The position numbers and the translations under genes are program-made. From Muriicola marianensis (lineage in GTDB: Bacteria; Bacteroidota; Bacteroidia; Flavobacteriales; Flavobacteriaceae), in NCBI RefSeq assembly GCF_014638095.1, contig NZ_BMFH01000001.1, positions 1,126,834 through 1,190,833 on the forward strand: DNA of 64,000 nt. Reading direction: 5' to 3'. Of this stretch, positions 8,504 to 17,247 are shown piece by piece (the stretch's first letter is position 1; each line of letters begins with the position of its first letter). The notes under the pieces were generated by a model that was not told where the DNA came from, made no database searches, and worked only from the letters and a program-made list of their open reading frames with translations.

Positions 8504-8531
8504 ACCTCCCGGATCTCCGGGAGGTTTTTTT
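8504..8531. terminator. Rho-independent terminator between the response regulator and dnaG
   Basis: A GC-rich hairpin has arms at 8504-8512 (ACCTCCCGG) and 8517-8525, a 4-nt loop, and a run of seven T at 8525-8531. It clearly ends the plus-strand response regulator transcript. On the minus strand only a short T tract follows, so it may also slow dnaG transcripts. Confidence 0.92.
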
Positions 8532-8566
8532 GTATCCTGCTCATTGCGGTTAAAACGATTGTAATT

Positions 8567-10546
8567 TCAGGAAAGAACCCTGTTCAATTTGTTGTTGAGA
8601 AGTTTATTGAGTTGAAGGTAGTTCACGATTTCCTCCAGAACTTCGCTGTTGTCCTCAGTTTTTTCCTCCGTATCCTGCTGCAGGCTGTGAATCCTCTTCT
8701 TGATCAGGAAACAACGCAGGGTGAGGATGGTCTCACTAACCAGCTGAGCCACAGTCCGTGTTTTTTCCTTGGGATAGATATCCTTGCGCTCCCAGTTGTG
8801 CAAATTGTATCGCTCCTCTTCCATGAGGATGGACGAGACCTCTTTTACCAGGGTTTGGTCAAGCTCCTGTAAGAATTGAGCGATCTGAAAATCTTCCTGC
8901 TCATTAAGGGCTTCCATGAGCTTGTAATAGATCGTCTTGAAACGGTCATGGGTGAGTTCTATCTCGTCTTCCTGCAGATCGAGATAGATCTTTTCATACA
9001 CCCTGGCCTCGACACGCTCGGGTTCCAGTTCCAGTTCACCTTCCTCATTTTCCTTCAGGACGAGGTCTTCGAACTCTTCCATCTCCTTGCCGTAAAGCAG
9101 GAGTATCTCTATGATCTTGCGCTCGAGTTCATACTGAACGTCCACCTTGGTTTCCCCTGGCGTTTGCTTAATGACCTCAAAGGCTTTGGTATCCTGCCTC
9201 TCCCTTTTTCTGGCCTCCTGGTATTCCTTTCTCCCCATCTGGGCCAGGGTATTGAACAACACCTCTTCGGATATGTTCATCATGGCTGCACATTGCTGTA
9301 CATAGATCTCCCTTTTGATACGATCAGGAACCTTGGCAATGCTGCTGACGATATCGCGGATGGTCTCCGCTTTTTTTATGGGGTCATTGGCAGCCTCCTC
9401 TGCCAGAAGGGAGGTCTTAAACTGTATAAAATCTTTGGGATTTTCTTCCAGATACAGCACCACGTCCTCATAGGCGTTGTTCCTGGCAAAACTATCGGGA
9501 TCCTCTCCGGGCGGGAAGGTACAGATCCGCACGTTCATCCCCTGCTCCAGGATCAGGTCGACCCCTCGTAAAGAAGCCCTTAAGCCCGCTGCATCCCCGT
9601 CGAATAGCACCGTTATGTTTTTAGTGAGCCTGCTGATCATCCGTATCTGTTCCGGGGTCAGGGCAGTACCACTGGAGGAGACCACATTTTTGATCCCCCT
9701 TTGGTACATCTGTATCACATCAGTATACCCTTCAACTAGGTAGCAATTGTCTTCCCGGGCAATGGCCTGTTTGGCAAAATAGATCCCGTAAAGCACCTTG
9801 CTCTTGTGGTAGATATCGCTCTCCGGGGAATTCAGGTATTTGGCGGCTTTCTTGTCATTGCTCAGGATCCGGCCTCCAAAGCCGAGTACCCTGCCACTCA
9901 GAGAGTGAATGGGAAAGATCACCCTTCCTTTGAACCGGTCGAACTTCCTCTTCTCGCCCGCATTCCTGGGATCATCCTTTACGATGGTCAGGCCGGTTTT
10001 CTCCAAATATTCGAGTTGATACCCCTGTTCCAGGGCATGTGTAGTGAAGGCATCCCATTCATCCAGCCCGTACCCAAGACTAAAGTGACGGATCGTATCT
10101 TCGGTAAAACCCCTCTCTTTAAAATAACTCAGCCCTACAGCCTTGCCGGGTTCCGTATTCCACAAGATGTCCTGGTAATAGTCACTGGCGAATTCGGACA
10201 CCAGATACAGGCTCTCTCGTTCACTGGCGAGTTCTTTTTGCTCATCGGTCTGCTGGGTCTCTTCTACCTCTATCTGGTATTTCTTGGCCAGATACTTGAT
10301 GGCTTCCGGATAGGTAAAATGTTCGTGCTCCATTAAAAAGGCCACCACATTCCCTCCTTTTCCACTGCTGAAATCCTTCCAGATCTGCTTTACGGGCGAC
10401 ACCATAAAACTGGGGGTGCGTTCGTCCGTGAACGGACTCAGGCCTTTGAAGTTGGAACCGGATTTTTTGAGATTGACAAAATCCCCGATAACTTCCTCCA
10501 CACGGGCCGTCTCATATACCTGGTCTATGGTAGATTTAGCGATCAA
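8567..10546 (-). CDS. dnaG: DNA primase DnaG with a zinc-ligand-free N-terminal domain
   Basis: Replicative primase of 659 aa. The TOPRIM core is intact (YLVEGYTDVIQ and LFDGDAAGLRAS). The N-terminal zinc-binding domain keeps its framing (NFKGLSPF..ERTPSFMV...KDFSSGKGGN) but lacks all four CHC2 ligands: aligned with E. coli C40/H43/C61/C64 these are Ser37, Thr40, Asp58 and Ser61. From memory, other flavobacterial primases look similar, so this is probably a lineage trait and not decay. The C-terminal part matches a helicase-interaction region. The start codon is TTG (10544-10546); it is chosen because the protein then begins at the position of the family's Met. Confidence 0.96.
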   Translation of the reverse strand: MIAKSTIDQVYETARVEEVIGDFVNLKKSGSNFKGLSPFTDERTPSFMVSPVKQIWKDFSSGKGGNVVAFLMEHEHFTYPEAIKYLAKKYQIEVEETQQTDEQKELASERESLYLVSEFASDYYQDILWNTEPGKAVGLSYFKERGFTEDTIRHFSLGYGLDEWDAFTTHALEQGYQLEYLEKTGLTIVKDDPRNAGEKRKFDRFKGRVIFPIHSLSGRVLGFGGRILSNDKKAAKYLNSPESDIYHKSKVLYGIYFAKQAIAREDNCYLVEGYTDVIQMYQRGIKNVVSSSGTALTPEQIRMISRLTKNITVLFDGDAAGLRASLRGVDLILEQGMNVRICTFPPGEDPDSFARNNAYEDVVLYLEENPKDFIQFKTSLLAEEAANDPIKKAETIRDIVSSIAKVPDRIKREIYVQQCAAMMNISEEVLFNTLAQMGRKEYQEARKRERQDTKAFEVIKQTPGETKVDVQYELERKIIEILLLYGKEMEEFEDLVLKENEEGELELEPERVEARVYEKIYLDLQEDEIELTHDRFKTIYYKLMEALNEQEDFQIAQFLQELDQTLVKEVSSILMEEERYNLHNWERKDIYPKEKTRTVAQLVSETILTLRCFLIKKRIHSLQQDTEEKTEDNSEVLEEIVNYLQLNKLLNNKLNRVLS

Positions 10547-10622
10547 ATGCGACGTTTTTGACTGCCTTAAAAATACATAAACAGGGACGGTTAAAAAAAC
10601 AAATCTCTTTATTCAGAACTGA

Positions 10623-10660
10623 GCGGCCGCAGAGGTAGAATTCAAGATCTGAGGAAGCTT
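10623..10660. other. Polylinker-like cluster of four restriction sites in an intergenic gap
   Basis: The 150 bp gap between the polyprenyl synthase stop and dnaG contains NotI (10623-10630), EcoRI (10638-10643), BglII (10645-10650) and HindIII (10655-10660) recognition sequences within 38 bp. Flanking sequence is ordinary. A short hairpin, GATTTC...GAAATC, follows at 10670-10687. I see no ORF or promoter motif here; the cluster may be coincidence. Confidence 0.6.
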
Positions 10661-10696
10661 ACACATCGGGATTTCCCTGTAGAAATCAGGTCCACC

Positions 10697-11674
10697 TTAT
10701 TTTTTGCGGTCTACCACGTAGTTGACCATCAGTTTCAGGGAATTCTTATAAGGTGAGTCCGGATAGCTGTCCAGGATCTCAAGCGCCTGATCCTGATATT
10801 CGTGCATTTTAGACTCTGCATATTCGAGTCCGCCTGCATCCTTCACGAACTGGATCACTTCTTTGACTCGTTTTCGGTCCTTGTTGTGATTCTTGACCGA
10901 ATTGATCAGCCAGCGCCTGTCTTTTTCCGAGGCCTGATTCAATGCATAGATCAGGGGAAGGGTCATTTTCTGTTCCTTGATATCGATCCCGGTGGGTTTG
11001 CCGATAGCGGTCTCCCCATAGTCAAAGAGGTCATCCTTGATCTGAAAGGCCATCCCGCAGAGCTCCCCAAATTTGCGAAAGGTCTCCACATCCGGGGAAT
11101 CGGGCTTAACTGAACAGGCTCCCAGGCTGCAACAGGCGGCTATGAGGGTAGCTGTTTTTTGTCTGATGATCTCGTAATAGACCTCCTCACTGATATCCAG
11201 GCGCCTGGCCTTTTCGAGCTGCAGTAATTCTCCCTCGCTTATCTCCCTGATGGCAACCGAAATGATCCGGAGCAGATCGTAATCCCCGTGCTCCACAGAC
11301 AACAACATGCCTTTGGAAAGGAGGTAGTCCCCGACCAGGACAGCTATCTTGTTCTTCCACAGGGCGTTGATGGAAAAGAAGCCCCTGCGTTTGTTGCTGT
11401 CGTCCACCACATCGTCGTGGACCAGGGAGGCCGTGTGTATGAGTTCTATGACAGAAGCTCCGCGATACGTACGCTCGTTTACCTCCCCGTCACTCACCAT
11501 CTTGGCAGTAAGAAAGACAAACATAGGCCGCATCTGCTTTCCCTTCCTGTTCACGATATAGTATGTGATCCTGTTCAGAAGGGCTACCTTGGAGGACATG
11601 GACTCAAAGAACTTCTGTTCAAAGAGTTCCATTTCCCTGTCTACAGGCTCTTTTATCTGGGATACGATTTTCAA
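10697..11674 (-). CDS. ispB: Trans-polyprenyl diphosphate synthase (octaprenyl/heptaprenyl type)
   Basis: All-trans prenyl chain elongation enzyme, expected to make the side chain of menaquinone. Both Asp-rich motifs are present: DDVVDD about residues 87-92 from the chosen start, and the second, IKDDLFDYG. There are no ATG candidates near the N-terminus. I chose the TTG at 11674, giving 325 aa and an opening LKIVSQIKEP like that of flavobacterial homologues, because AAAGGA stands just upstream. A TTG 48 bp further upstream has no such site. Chain length and hence the exact name are uncertain. It is downstream of rlmN on the same strand. Confidence 0.88.
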   Translation of the reverse strand: MKIVSQIKEPVDREMELFEQKFFESMSSKVALLNRITYYIVNRKGKQMRPMFVFLTAKMVSDGEVNERTYRGASVIELIHTASLVHDDVVDDSNKRRGFFSINALWKNKIAVLVGDYLLSKGMLLSVEHGDYDLLRIISVAIREISEGELLQLEKARRLDISEEVYYEIIRQKTATLIAACCSLGACSVKPDSPDVETFRKFGELCGMAFQIKDDLFDYGETAIGKPTGIDIKEQKMTLPLIYALNQASEKDRRWLINSVKNHNKDRKRVKEVIQFVKDAGGLEYAESKMHEYQDQALEILDSYPDSPYKNSLKLMVNYVVDRKK

Positions 11675-11796
11675 TGGAGGTCCTTTGGTTCCTAAACTTT
11701 CCGACTTCTCAAAATTAGGCAAAAAAGGTGTGGTCTACTCCCACATCAACCTTTAAAACCGAAAAGAATTGGACTGAGTTGTTAGAAAAGCCTTAA

Positions 11797-12840
11797 TCAG
11801 GATTTATTGGCCAGTTGCCCGCAGGCAGCGTCGATGTCCTTACCTCTCGACCTCCTGACCGTTACGGTGATCCCATTTGCCTCCAGGGTTTCAACATACA
11901 TATCGATCACATGCTCTCCGGCCTGCTGAAAAGCCCCGTCATCTATGGGGTTGTATTCTATGAGGTTCACCTTGGCAGGCGCAAATTTACAGAAGTCGAC
12001 CAGAGCCTCAACGTCCTCCTGTTTGTCATTGACCCCTTCCCAGACCACGTATTCATAGGTGATCTTACTCCTGGTCTTTTGATACCAGTACATCAGGGAT
12101 TCCCTCAATTCGGAAAGGGTGAAGGTCGCATTGAATGGCATAATGGAGGTCCTGGTCTCCTCCACAGCCGAATGCAGGGAAACAGCCAGCTTAAATTTGA
12201 CCCCGTCATCGGCCAGTTTCCTGATCATTTTCGGAACTCCCGAGGTAGATACGGTGATTCGTTTAGGCGACATGCCCAATCCCTCATCTCCCGTGATCTT
12301 GTCGATGGCTTTTAGCAGGTTATTGTAATTCATCAGGGGTTCGCCCATTCCCATAAAAACGATATTACTCAAAGGGCGGTTGTAGTACAGTCTGCTTTGT
12401 CGGTCGATGGCCACTACCTGGTCGTAGATCTCATCGGGATTGAGGTTTCGCATTCTCTTGAGCCTTGCAGTTGCACAGAATTTGCAATCGAGGCTACAGC
12501 CTACCTGACTCGAGACACAGGCCGTGGTCCGCTTCGGGGTTGGGATCAGTACCGATTCCACCACAAGTCCGTCGTGAAGCCTGACGGCATTTTTGATAGT
12601 GCCATCCTGACTTCGCTGCATGCGGTCGACCTCAATATGATTGATCACAAACTCCCCTTCGAGTACGGCGCGGGTATTCTTAGACAGGTTGGTCATGTCT
12701 GAAAAGGAGTGAGCCCCCTTTTTCCAGAGCCATTCAAACACTTGGTCACCCCTGTAGGCCTGGTCTCCCCTTTCGAGGAAGAAAGACCTGAGATCTTCCC
12801 TGGTTAGGGCCCTGATGTCTTTCTTTGCAACCGATTCCAT
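11797..12840 (-). CDS. rlmN: Dual-specificity 23S rRNA A2503 / tRNA A37 methyltransferase RlmN
   Basis: Radical-SAM enzyme that places m2A on 23S rRNA and tRNA. The CxxxCxxC iron-sulfur motif is C115, C119 and C122 (GCSLDCKFCAT). The C-terminal methyl-carrying Cys is in AACGQLA. The GMGEPLMNYNN motif is also present. Length (347 aa) is standard. It follows queA with a 58-bp gap that contains a strong hairpin. Confidence 0.96.
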   Translation of the reverse strand: MESVAKKDIRALTREDLRSFFLERGDQAYRGDQVFEWLWKKGAHSFSDMTNLSKNTRAVLEGEFVINHIEVDRMQRSQDGTIKNAVRLHDGLVVESVLIPTPKRTTACVSSQVGCSLDCKFCATARLKRMRNLNPDEIYDQVVAIDRQSRLYYNRPLSNIVFMGMGEPLMNYNNLLKAIDKITGDEGLGMSPKRITVSTSGVPKMIRKLADDGVKFKLAVSLHSAVEETRTSIMPFNATFTLSELRESLMYWYQKTRSKITYEYVVWEGVNDKQEDVEALVDFCKFAPAKVNLIEYNPIDDGAFQQAGEHVIDMYVETLEANGITVTVRRSRGKDIDAACGQLANKS

Positions 12841-12850
12841 GGGTGGTATG

Positions 12851-12892
12851 ATAAATCCCGCCGGGCTTTACCACCGGCGGGGAAAGATTTAT
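12851..12892 (-). repeat. Stem-loop between queA and rlmN
   Basis: The inner stem CCCGCCGG/CCGGCGGG (12857-12864 and 12874-12881) is a perfect 8 bp with a 9-nt loop. An outer stem ATAAAT/ATTTAT (12851-12856 and 12887-12892) extends it around a small bulge. There is no T run on the transcribed strand, so it is not a standard terminator. It could set the queA/rlmN ratio or protect an mRNA end. Confidence 0.6.
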
Positions 12893-12898
12893 AATTGA

Positions 12899-13948
12899 TC
12901 AGAGGATCAGCATGGCGTCCCCGTAGGAATAGAACCTGTACCCCTCTATGATCGCTTCCTTGTAAGCCCGCTTCATCAGGTCGTGGCCCATAAAGGCCGA
13001 TACCATCATCAACAAGGTAGATTTGGGCAGGTGAAAATTAGTGATCATAGCCGTCGCAATGCTGAATTCGTAGGGAGGGAAGATAAACTTGTTGGTCCAG
13101 CCCTCAAAAGTGTTCAGCATATGCTCTGAAGAGACCGCACTTTCAAGTCCCCTCATGGCGGTGGTACCTACGGCGCAGATCTTCTTTTTCTTTTTCTTGG
13201 CCGAGTTGACGATCTCAGTGGCCCTTTCATCAATGATCAGCTCTTCACTGTCCATCTTGTGTTTGGAAAGGTCTTCCACTTCCACCGGATTAAAGGTACC
13301 CAAACCGACATGGAGCGTAAGTTCGGCAAAGTTTATACCCTTGATCTCAAGCCTTTTCAAAAGGTGTTTGGAAAAGTGAAGACCCGCCGTTGGAGCTGCC
13401 ACAGCACCTTCATGCTTGGCGTAGATAGTCTGGTACCTGTCCTCATCCTCCGGCTCCACATTGCGTTTGATGTACTTGGGGAGAGGGGTCTCTCCCAGTT
13501 CTCTCAGTTTTCTTCTGAAATCTATATAAGCCCCGTCATAGAGAAACCTTAGGGTCCTACCGCGAGAGGTGGTATTGTCAATCACCTCGGCGACCAGGCT
13601 TTCGTCTTCCCCGAAGTAGAGCTTGTTCCCGATACGTATCTTCCTGGCTGGATCCACCAAAACGTCCCATAGGCGTTGTTCTTCGTTGAGTTCCCTGAGC
13701 AGGAAAACCTCAATCCTTGCCCCTGTCTTCTCCTTGTTCCCGAAAAGACGGGCGGGAAATACCTTGGTATTGTTCAGGACCATGACGTCATCTTCGTCAA
13801 AATAATCGATCAGGTCTTTGAACATTTTGTGTTCGATCTTGCCGGTGTCCCTGTGGACAACCATCAATTTGGATTCATCCCTGTTTTCAGCCGGATATTC
13901 TGCCAATAATTCTTTGGGAAGCTCAAAATTAAAATGCGAAAGTTTCAT
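12899..13948 (-). CDS. queA: tRNA preQ1(34) S-adenosylmethionine ribosyltransferase-isomerase QueA
   Basis: Transfers and isomerises the ribose of SAM onto preQ1 in tRNA, giving epoxyqueuosine. The 349 aa sequence opens [20 protein letters not shown] and carries [21 protein letters not shown] and TAMRGLES, all typical. It has its own promoter downstream of aroA with an inverted repeat at the predicted transcription start (see 14020-14076). No other queuosine gene is in the window. Confidence 0.95.
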   Translation of the reverse strand: MKLSHFNFELPKELLAEYPAENRDESKLMVVHRDTGKIEHKMFKDLIDYFDEDDVMVLNNTKVFPARLFGNKEKTGARIEVFLLRELNEEQRLWDVLVDPARKIRIGNKLYFGEDESLVAEVIDNTTSRGRTLRFLYDGAYIDFRRKLRELGETPLPKYIKRNVEPEDEDRYQTIYAKHEGAVAAPTAGLHFSKHLLKRLEIKGINFAELTLHVGLGTFNPVEVEDLSKHKMDSEELIIDERATEIVNSAKKKKKKICAVGTTAMRGLESAVSSEHMLNTFEGWTNKFIFPPYEFSIATAMITNFHLPKSTLLMMVSAFMGHDLMKRAYKEAIIEGYRFYSYGDAMLIL

Positions 13949-14019
13949 AGATGCGTATTTCTCTTGTGTCGATTCCAGTTTGGATCACCGCGAACAGCCT
14001 GTTATGTGGCCTGTGCAGT

Positions 14020-14076
14020 AAATCGGAGTCCGATTTTAAGGGTGCAAATATACGACGTGGCTACAGGGGTTGTCAA
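14020..14076 (-). promoter_or_regulatory. queA promoter with a perfect dyad at the predicted start site
   Basis: On the minus strand TTGAC (14072-14076) and TATATTTG (14045-14052) are separated by 19 bp, a textbook flavobacterial promoter, placed 18 bp beyond the aroA stop. Directly downstream is a perfect inverted repeat, AAATCGGA-G-TCCGATTT (14020-14036), covering roughly +1 to +20. The one-base spacer makes a protein operator more likely than an RNA hairpin. The regulator is unknown. Confidence 0.75.
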
Positions 14077-14093
14077 GTAAAAGTGAGATTAAA

Positions 14094-15350
14094 TCACTGG
14101 CCTTCAGTCCGGATTCGAAAATTCAGTTTCCCGAGATCCTCCCAGAAGTCGGGATACGACTTGGAGACCACCCCGGCATCTTCAATATACAGACCGGTCC
14201 TTAAGGCAAGTGGTGCAAAGGCCATGGCCATTCGGTGGTCGTTGTAGGTACTGATTGAAACGTCCTTGATGATCTTCCCACCTGGATCCAGTTCAAGGTG
14301 TTTGTCAGATACCCGGATGGAAGCGCCCAGTTTTGTGAGTTCGGCCCTCAATGCTTCAAGCCGGTCCGTTTCTTTGATCTTCAGGGTGTGCAGGCCCGAA
14401 AGCCGGCATCCCATCCCCAGACCAAAACAGGTAACAGCCAGGGTCTGCGCTATATCCGGGGCATCCGCGAGATCCAGCTCAAGGATTTTCTCTGGGGAGG
14501 AAGGAATATCGTTTTCAGAAAGGGGAACTTTTTCCAAGTGTAGGAAGGGTTCCTCGAAGCGGGATTTAACCCCAAAATTCCGGTATACTTCTGCAAGAAT
14601 ACTATCCCCCTGCAGGCTATCCCGCCTGTATGAAGAGAGTTTTACCTGTGTTCCCGCAGGACACAGGGCTACTATGCTGTAATAATATGAAGCCGAACTC
14701 CAGTCGGATTCTACCCTCAGGGTTACCGGGTCAATGCTCTCTTTGGGTTTAACCCTGATCCTGTTGCCGGTAAATTCGGTTTCGATGCCCAGACTCTCCA
14801 GGAGGGACAGGGTCATTCTGATATAAGGGACGGAGGTGATCTCTCCCAGCAATTCGAGTTCAAGGCCATCAGGAATACCGGGGGCCACTAATAACAAAGC
14901 AGAGATGTACTGGCTGCTTATGTTGGCCGGTAAACTCACCTTGTGCTTGTCGAGTTTCCTGCCTTTTATTCTGAGGGGCGGATAGCCTGTGTTCCCCAGA
15001 TAGGAAATATCGGCCCCCAGTTCATTAAGCGCATCCACCAGTACTTTGATGGGCCGCTCCTTCATGCGGGAGGAACCGGTAAGGGTCGCCTCTCTCCCTT
15101 CCTGGGTGGCAAAAAAAGCCGTGAGGAAACGCATGGCCGTCCCTGCGTGGTGTATGTCTACCGTGCCAGAGTGCGCTTTTAATCCTTTAGACATAACCTG
15201 TACATCGTCTGCATTCGACAAGTTCCTGATCTCCAATTGTGGAAAAAGGGCCTGGAGCAGGAGCAACCTGTTCGATTCACTCTTGGAACCCGTAATTCGG
15301 ACTTCAGCTTTTGGAACAACTGAAACAGGGCCTTCTAGGTAAATTTTCAA
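14094..15350 (-). CDS. aroA: 3-phosphoshikimate 1-carboxyvinyltransferase (EPSP synthase)
   Basis: Sixth step of the shikimate pathway, joining PEP and shikimate-3-phosphate. The 418 aa protein has the family landmarks: GSKSESNRLLLLQAL near the N-terminus, HAGTAMRFL, GSSRMKERPI, and IKETDRLEAL and STYNDHRMAMA near the C-terminus. The start is a TTG at 15350 that fits the family N-terminus (KIYLEGP); there is no nearby ATG. It lies in the rsgA-dtd-mazG-like run, away from the Phe/Tyr operon that uses its product. Confidence 0.94.
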   Translation of the reverse strand: MKIYLEGPVSVVPKAEVRITGSKSESNRLLLLQALFPQLEIRNLSNADDVQVMSKGLKAHSGTVDIHHAGTAMRFLTAFFATQEGREATLTGSSRMKERPIKVLVDALNELGADISYLGNTGYPPLRIKGRKLDKHKVSLPANISSQYISALLLVAPGIPDGLELELLGEITSVPYIRMTLSLLESLGIETEFTGNRIRVKPKESIDPVTLRVESDWSSASYYYSIVALCPAGTQVKLSSYRRDSLQGDSILAEVYRNFGVKSRFEEPFLHLEKVPLSENDIPSSPEKILELDLADAPDIAQTLAVTCFGLGMGCRLSGLHTLKIKETDRLEALRAELTKLGASIRVSDKHLELDPGGKIIKDVSISTYNDHRMAMAFAPLALRTGLYIEDAGVVSKSYPDFWEDLGKLNFRIRTEGQ

Positions 15351-15397
15351 TGGTTAGGATTTTGGTGTTGTTTCATCAGGGATGTCAGGGAACAATC

Positions 15398-15724
15398 CTA
15401 CTTCAGTTTTTTATTCTCTTGATGGCGTTTGTGGTCCCTTTTAGCCTTAAGATCGAGTTTACGATCAAAGGCCTCCTGCAGGTCGATCCCGGTCTGGTTG
15501 GCCAGGCAGAGTACCACAAAGAGCACATCTGCGAGTTCTTCCCCCAGGTCTTTTTCTTTGTCCGAAGGTTTCTCGCTTTGCTCCCCGTATCTTCGGGCAA
15601 TGATCCGGGCCACTTCCCCGACCTCTTCGGTCAGCTGGGCCATATTGGTAAGCTCATTGAAATACCGAACCCCGTGCGTTTTGATCCATTCGTCAACCGC
15701 CTGCTGTGCGTTACTGATGTTCAT
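15398..15724 (-). CDS. MazG-like nucleotide pyrophosphohydrolase
   Basis: A 108 aa all-alpha NTP pyrophosphohydrolase. The metal-binding signature is present as EEVGEVAR (about 32-39) and EELADVLF (about 62-69). Such single-domain enzymes clear non-canonical or excess dNTPs/NTPs. The C-terminus is Lys-rich. It overlaps the dtd stop by 4 bp (ATGA), so the two are translationally coupled. Substrate is not predictable. Confidence 0.9.
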   Translation of the reverse strand: MNISNAQQAVDEWIKTHGVRYFNELTNMAQLTEEVGEVARIIARRYGEQSEKPSDKEKDLGEELADVLFVVLCLANQTGIDLQEAFDRKLDLKAKRDHKRHQENKKLK

Positions 15725-16176
15725 AGGTCTTTGTTTTTTGTGTCGATGAACAGGGTGACAGGGCCATCGTTCAGTAATGATACTTTCATATCAGCTCCGA
15801 AGATCCCGGTCCCAACTTTTCTGGAAAGGTCCTCCTCAAGCTGCCTTACAAAGGCCTCATACAAAGGTATGGCCACTTCAGGTTTAGAAGCACGGATATA
15901 TGAGGGTCTGTTCCCCTTTTTTGTACTGGCGTGGAGGGTAAACTGACTTACCACGATGGCGTCTCCCCCTTCCTCGATCACCGATCTGTTCATGACTCCT
16001 TCCGGGTCGTTGAAGATACGTAAATTCGATATCTTCCTGGAAAGCCATTCGATATCTTCCTGCGTATCTTCGTCCTCAATGCCCAGCAGGACCAGAAGAC
16101 CTAAACCGATTTCCGAGATCCGCTTTCCCTCTACGGTGACATGTGCCCAGCTTACGCGTTGTACAACTGCTCTCAT
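15721..16176 (-). CDS. dtd: D-aminoacyl-tRNA deacylase
   Basis: Hydrolyses D-amino acids, and mischarged Gly, from tRNA. The length of 151 aa, the opening MRAVVQRVSWAHV, the active-site motif VVSQFTLHA and the C-terminal NDGPVT (cross-subunit Gly-Pro motif) are all typical. The next gene starts within its stop codon; rsgA ends 28 bp upstream. Confidence 0.96.
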   Translation of the reverse strand: MRAVVQRVSWAHVTVEGKRISEIGLGLLVLLGIEDEDTQEDIEWLSRKISNLRIFNDPEGVMNRSVIEEGGDAIVVSQFTLHASTKKGNRPSYIRASKPEVAIPLYEAFVRQLEEDLSRKVGTGIFGADMKVSLLNDGPVTLFIDTKNKDL

Positions 16177-16204
16177 TTATTTCTCACAATTCCTGTCCTA
16201 AACT

Positions 16205-17155
16205 TCATTCCATCTCAAATTCATCGTCCCTGTAGGTGTCCTCTTCCCCGGACACTATCTGGAGGTAACTTTTATACCGACTCCAGGAGACCTCATCGGC
16301 CTCCAGGGCCTTTTTCACCGCACATTGAGGCTCATCAATATGCAGGCAGTTGTTGAATTTGCAGTCCTGTTTCAGGGCGAAGAACTCCGGGAAATAATCC
16401 CCTATCTCCTCCTTTTCCATATCCACCAGGCCAAATCCCTTGATCCCGGGCGTATCTATGATACGGGCGTCAAAACTCAAGTCGAACATCTCAGCAAAGG
16501 TGGTCGTATGCTGTCCCTGCAGATGCATTTCTGAGATCTCTGCAGTCCTCAGCTGTAGGGAAGGTTCAATGGCATTGATGAGGGTCGACTTCCCAACCCC
16601 TGAGTTGCCAGCAAACATACTGGTCTTACCTATCATCATCTCCTTTACCCGGTCTACATGCGTGCCCTCCTTGGCGGAGATCCCGAGACAGGTATATCCG
16701 ATCTTCCTATACAGTTCGGCCAGGTACCTGATCTCAGCCAATTCATCCTGATTATAGGTGTCTATCTTATTGAAAAGAAGGACCGTCTTCACGTCATAGG
16801 CCTCTGTGGTCACCAGGAACCGGTCTATAAAGATGGTGTAGGTCTTGGGGTTGTTCAGGGTGATGAGCAGGAAGACCTGGTCTACATTGGCAGCTATGAC
16901 GTGCACTTGTTTGGAAAGGTTGACGGATCTCCGGACGATGTAGTTCTCCCGGTCTCGTATCTCATGGATCACCCCATAGGTCTCGTCCCCGGCCTCTTCC
17001 AGTTCGAAGCTCACCCGGTCGCCTACGGCAATGGGATTGGTACTCTTGATCCCCTTGATCCTGAATTTCCCTTTGATCCGGCATTCATATACCACACCTT
17101 CAGGGGTTTTCACCGTATACCAGCTCCCGGTCGATTTATAAACAGTACCCTTCAT
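16205..17155 (-). CDS. rsgA: Ribosome small-subunit-dependent GTPase RsgA
   Basis: Circularly permuted GTPase that checks late 30S assembly. The order is an N-terminal OB fold (1-70), then G4 (FNKID), G1 (GNSGVGKSTLIN) and G3 (DTPGIKGFG), and a C-terminal zinc knuckle with CKFNNCLH...C. Length (316 aa) is normal. It heads the minus-strand run toward dtd. An AT-rich 92-bp gap separates it from the divergent secreted-protein gene. Confidence 0.95.
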   Translation of the reverse strand: MKGTVYKSTGSWYTVKTPEGVVYECRIKGKFRIKGIKSTNPIAVGDRVSFELEEAGDETYGVIHEIRDRENYIVRRSVNLSKQVHVIAANVDQVFLLITLNNPKTYTIFIDRFLVTTEAYDVKTVLLFNKIDTYNQDELAEIRYLAELYRKIGYTCLGISAKEGTHVDRVKEMMIGKTSMFAGNSGVGKSTLINAIEPSLQLRTAEISEMHLQGQHTTTFAEMFDLSFDARIIDTPGIKGFGLVDMEKEEIGDYFPEFFALKQDCKFNNCLHIDEPQCAVKKALEADEVSWSRYKSYLQIVSGEEDTYRDDEFEME

Positions 17156-17247
17156 CGTGTTTATATTTCGCTACAAAGAAACAATAATCCTTGCAGACAT
17201 TGAACTATCTTTATGCTCACATTTCTAACCTTTTAAAATTCTGAAAG

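Noticed and set aside
8876-9571. 231-codon plus-strand ORF
   Set aside because: Lies wholly inside dnaG on the opposite strand, with low-complexity hydrophobic composition and no motif.
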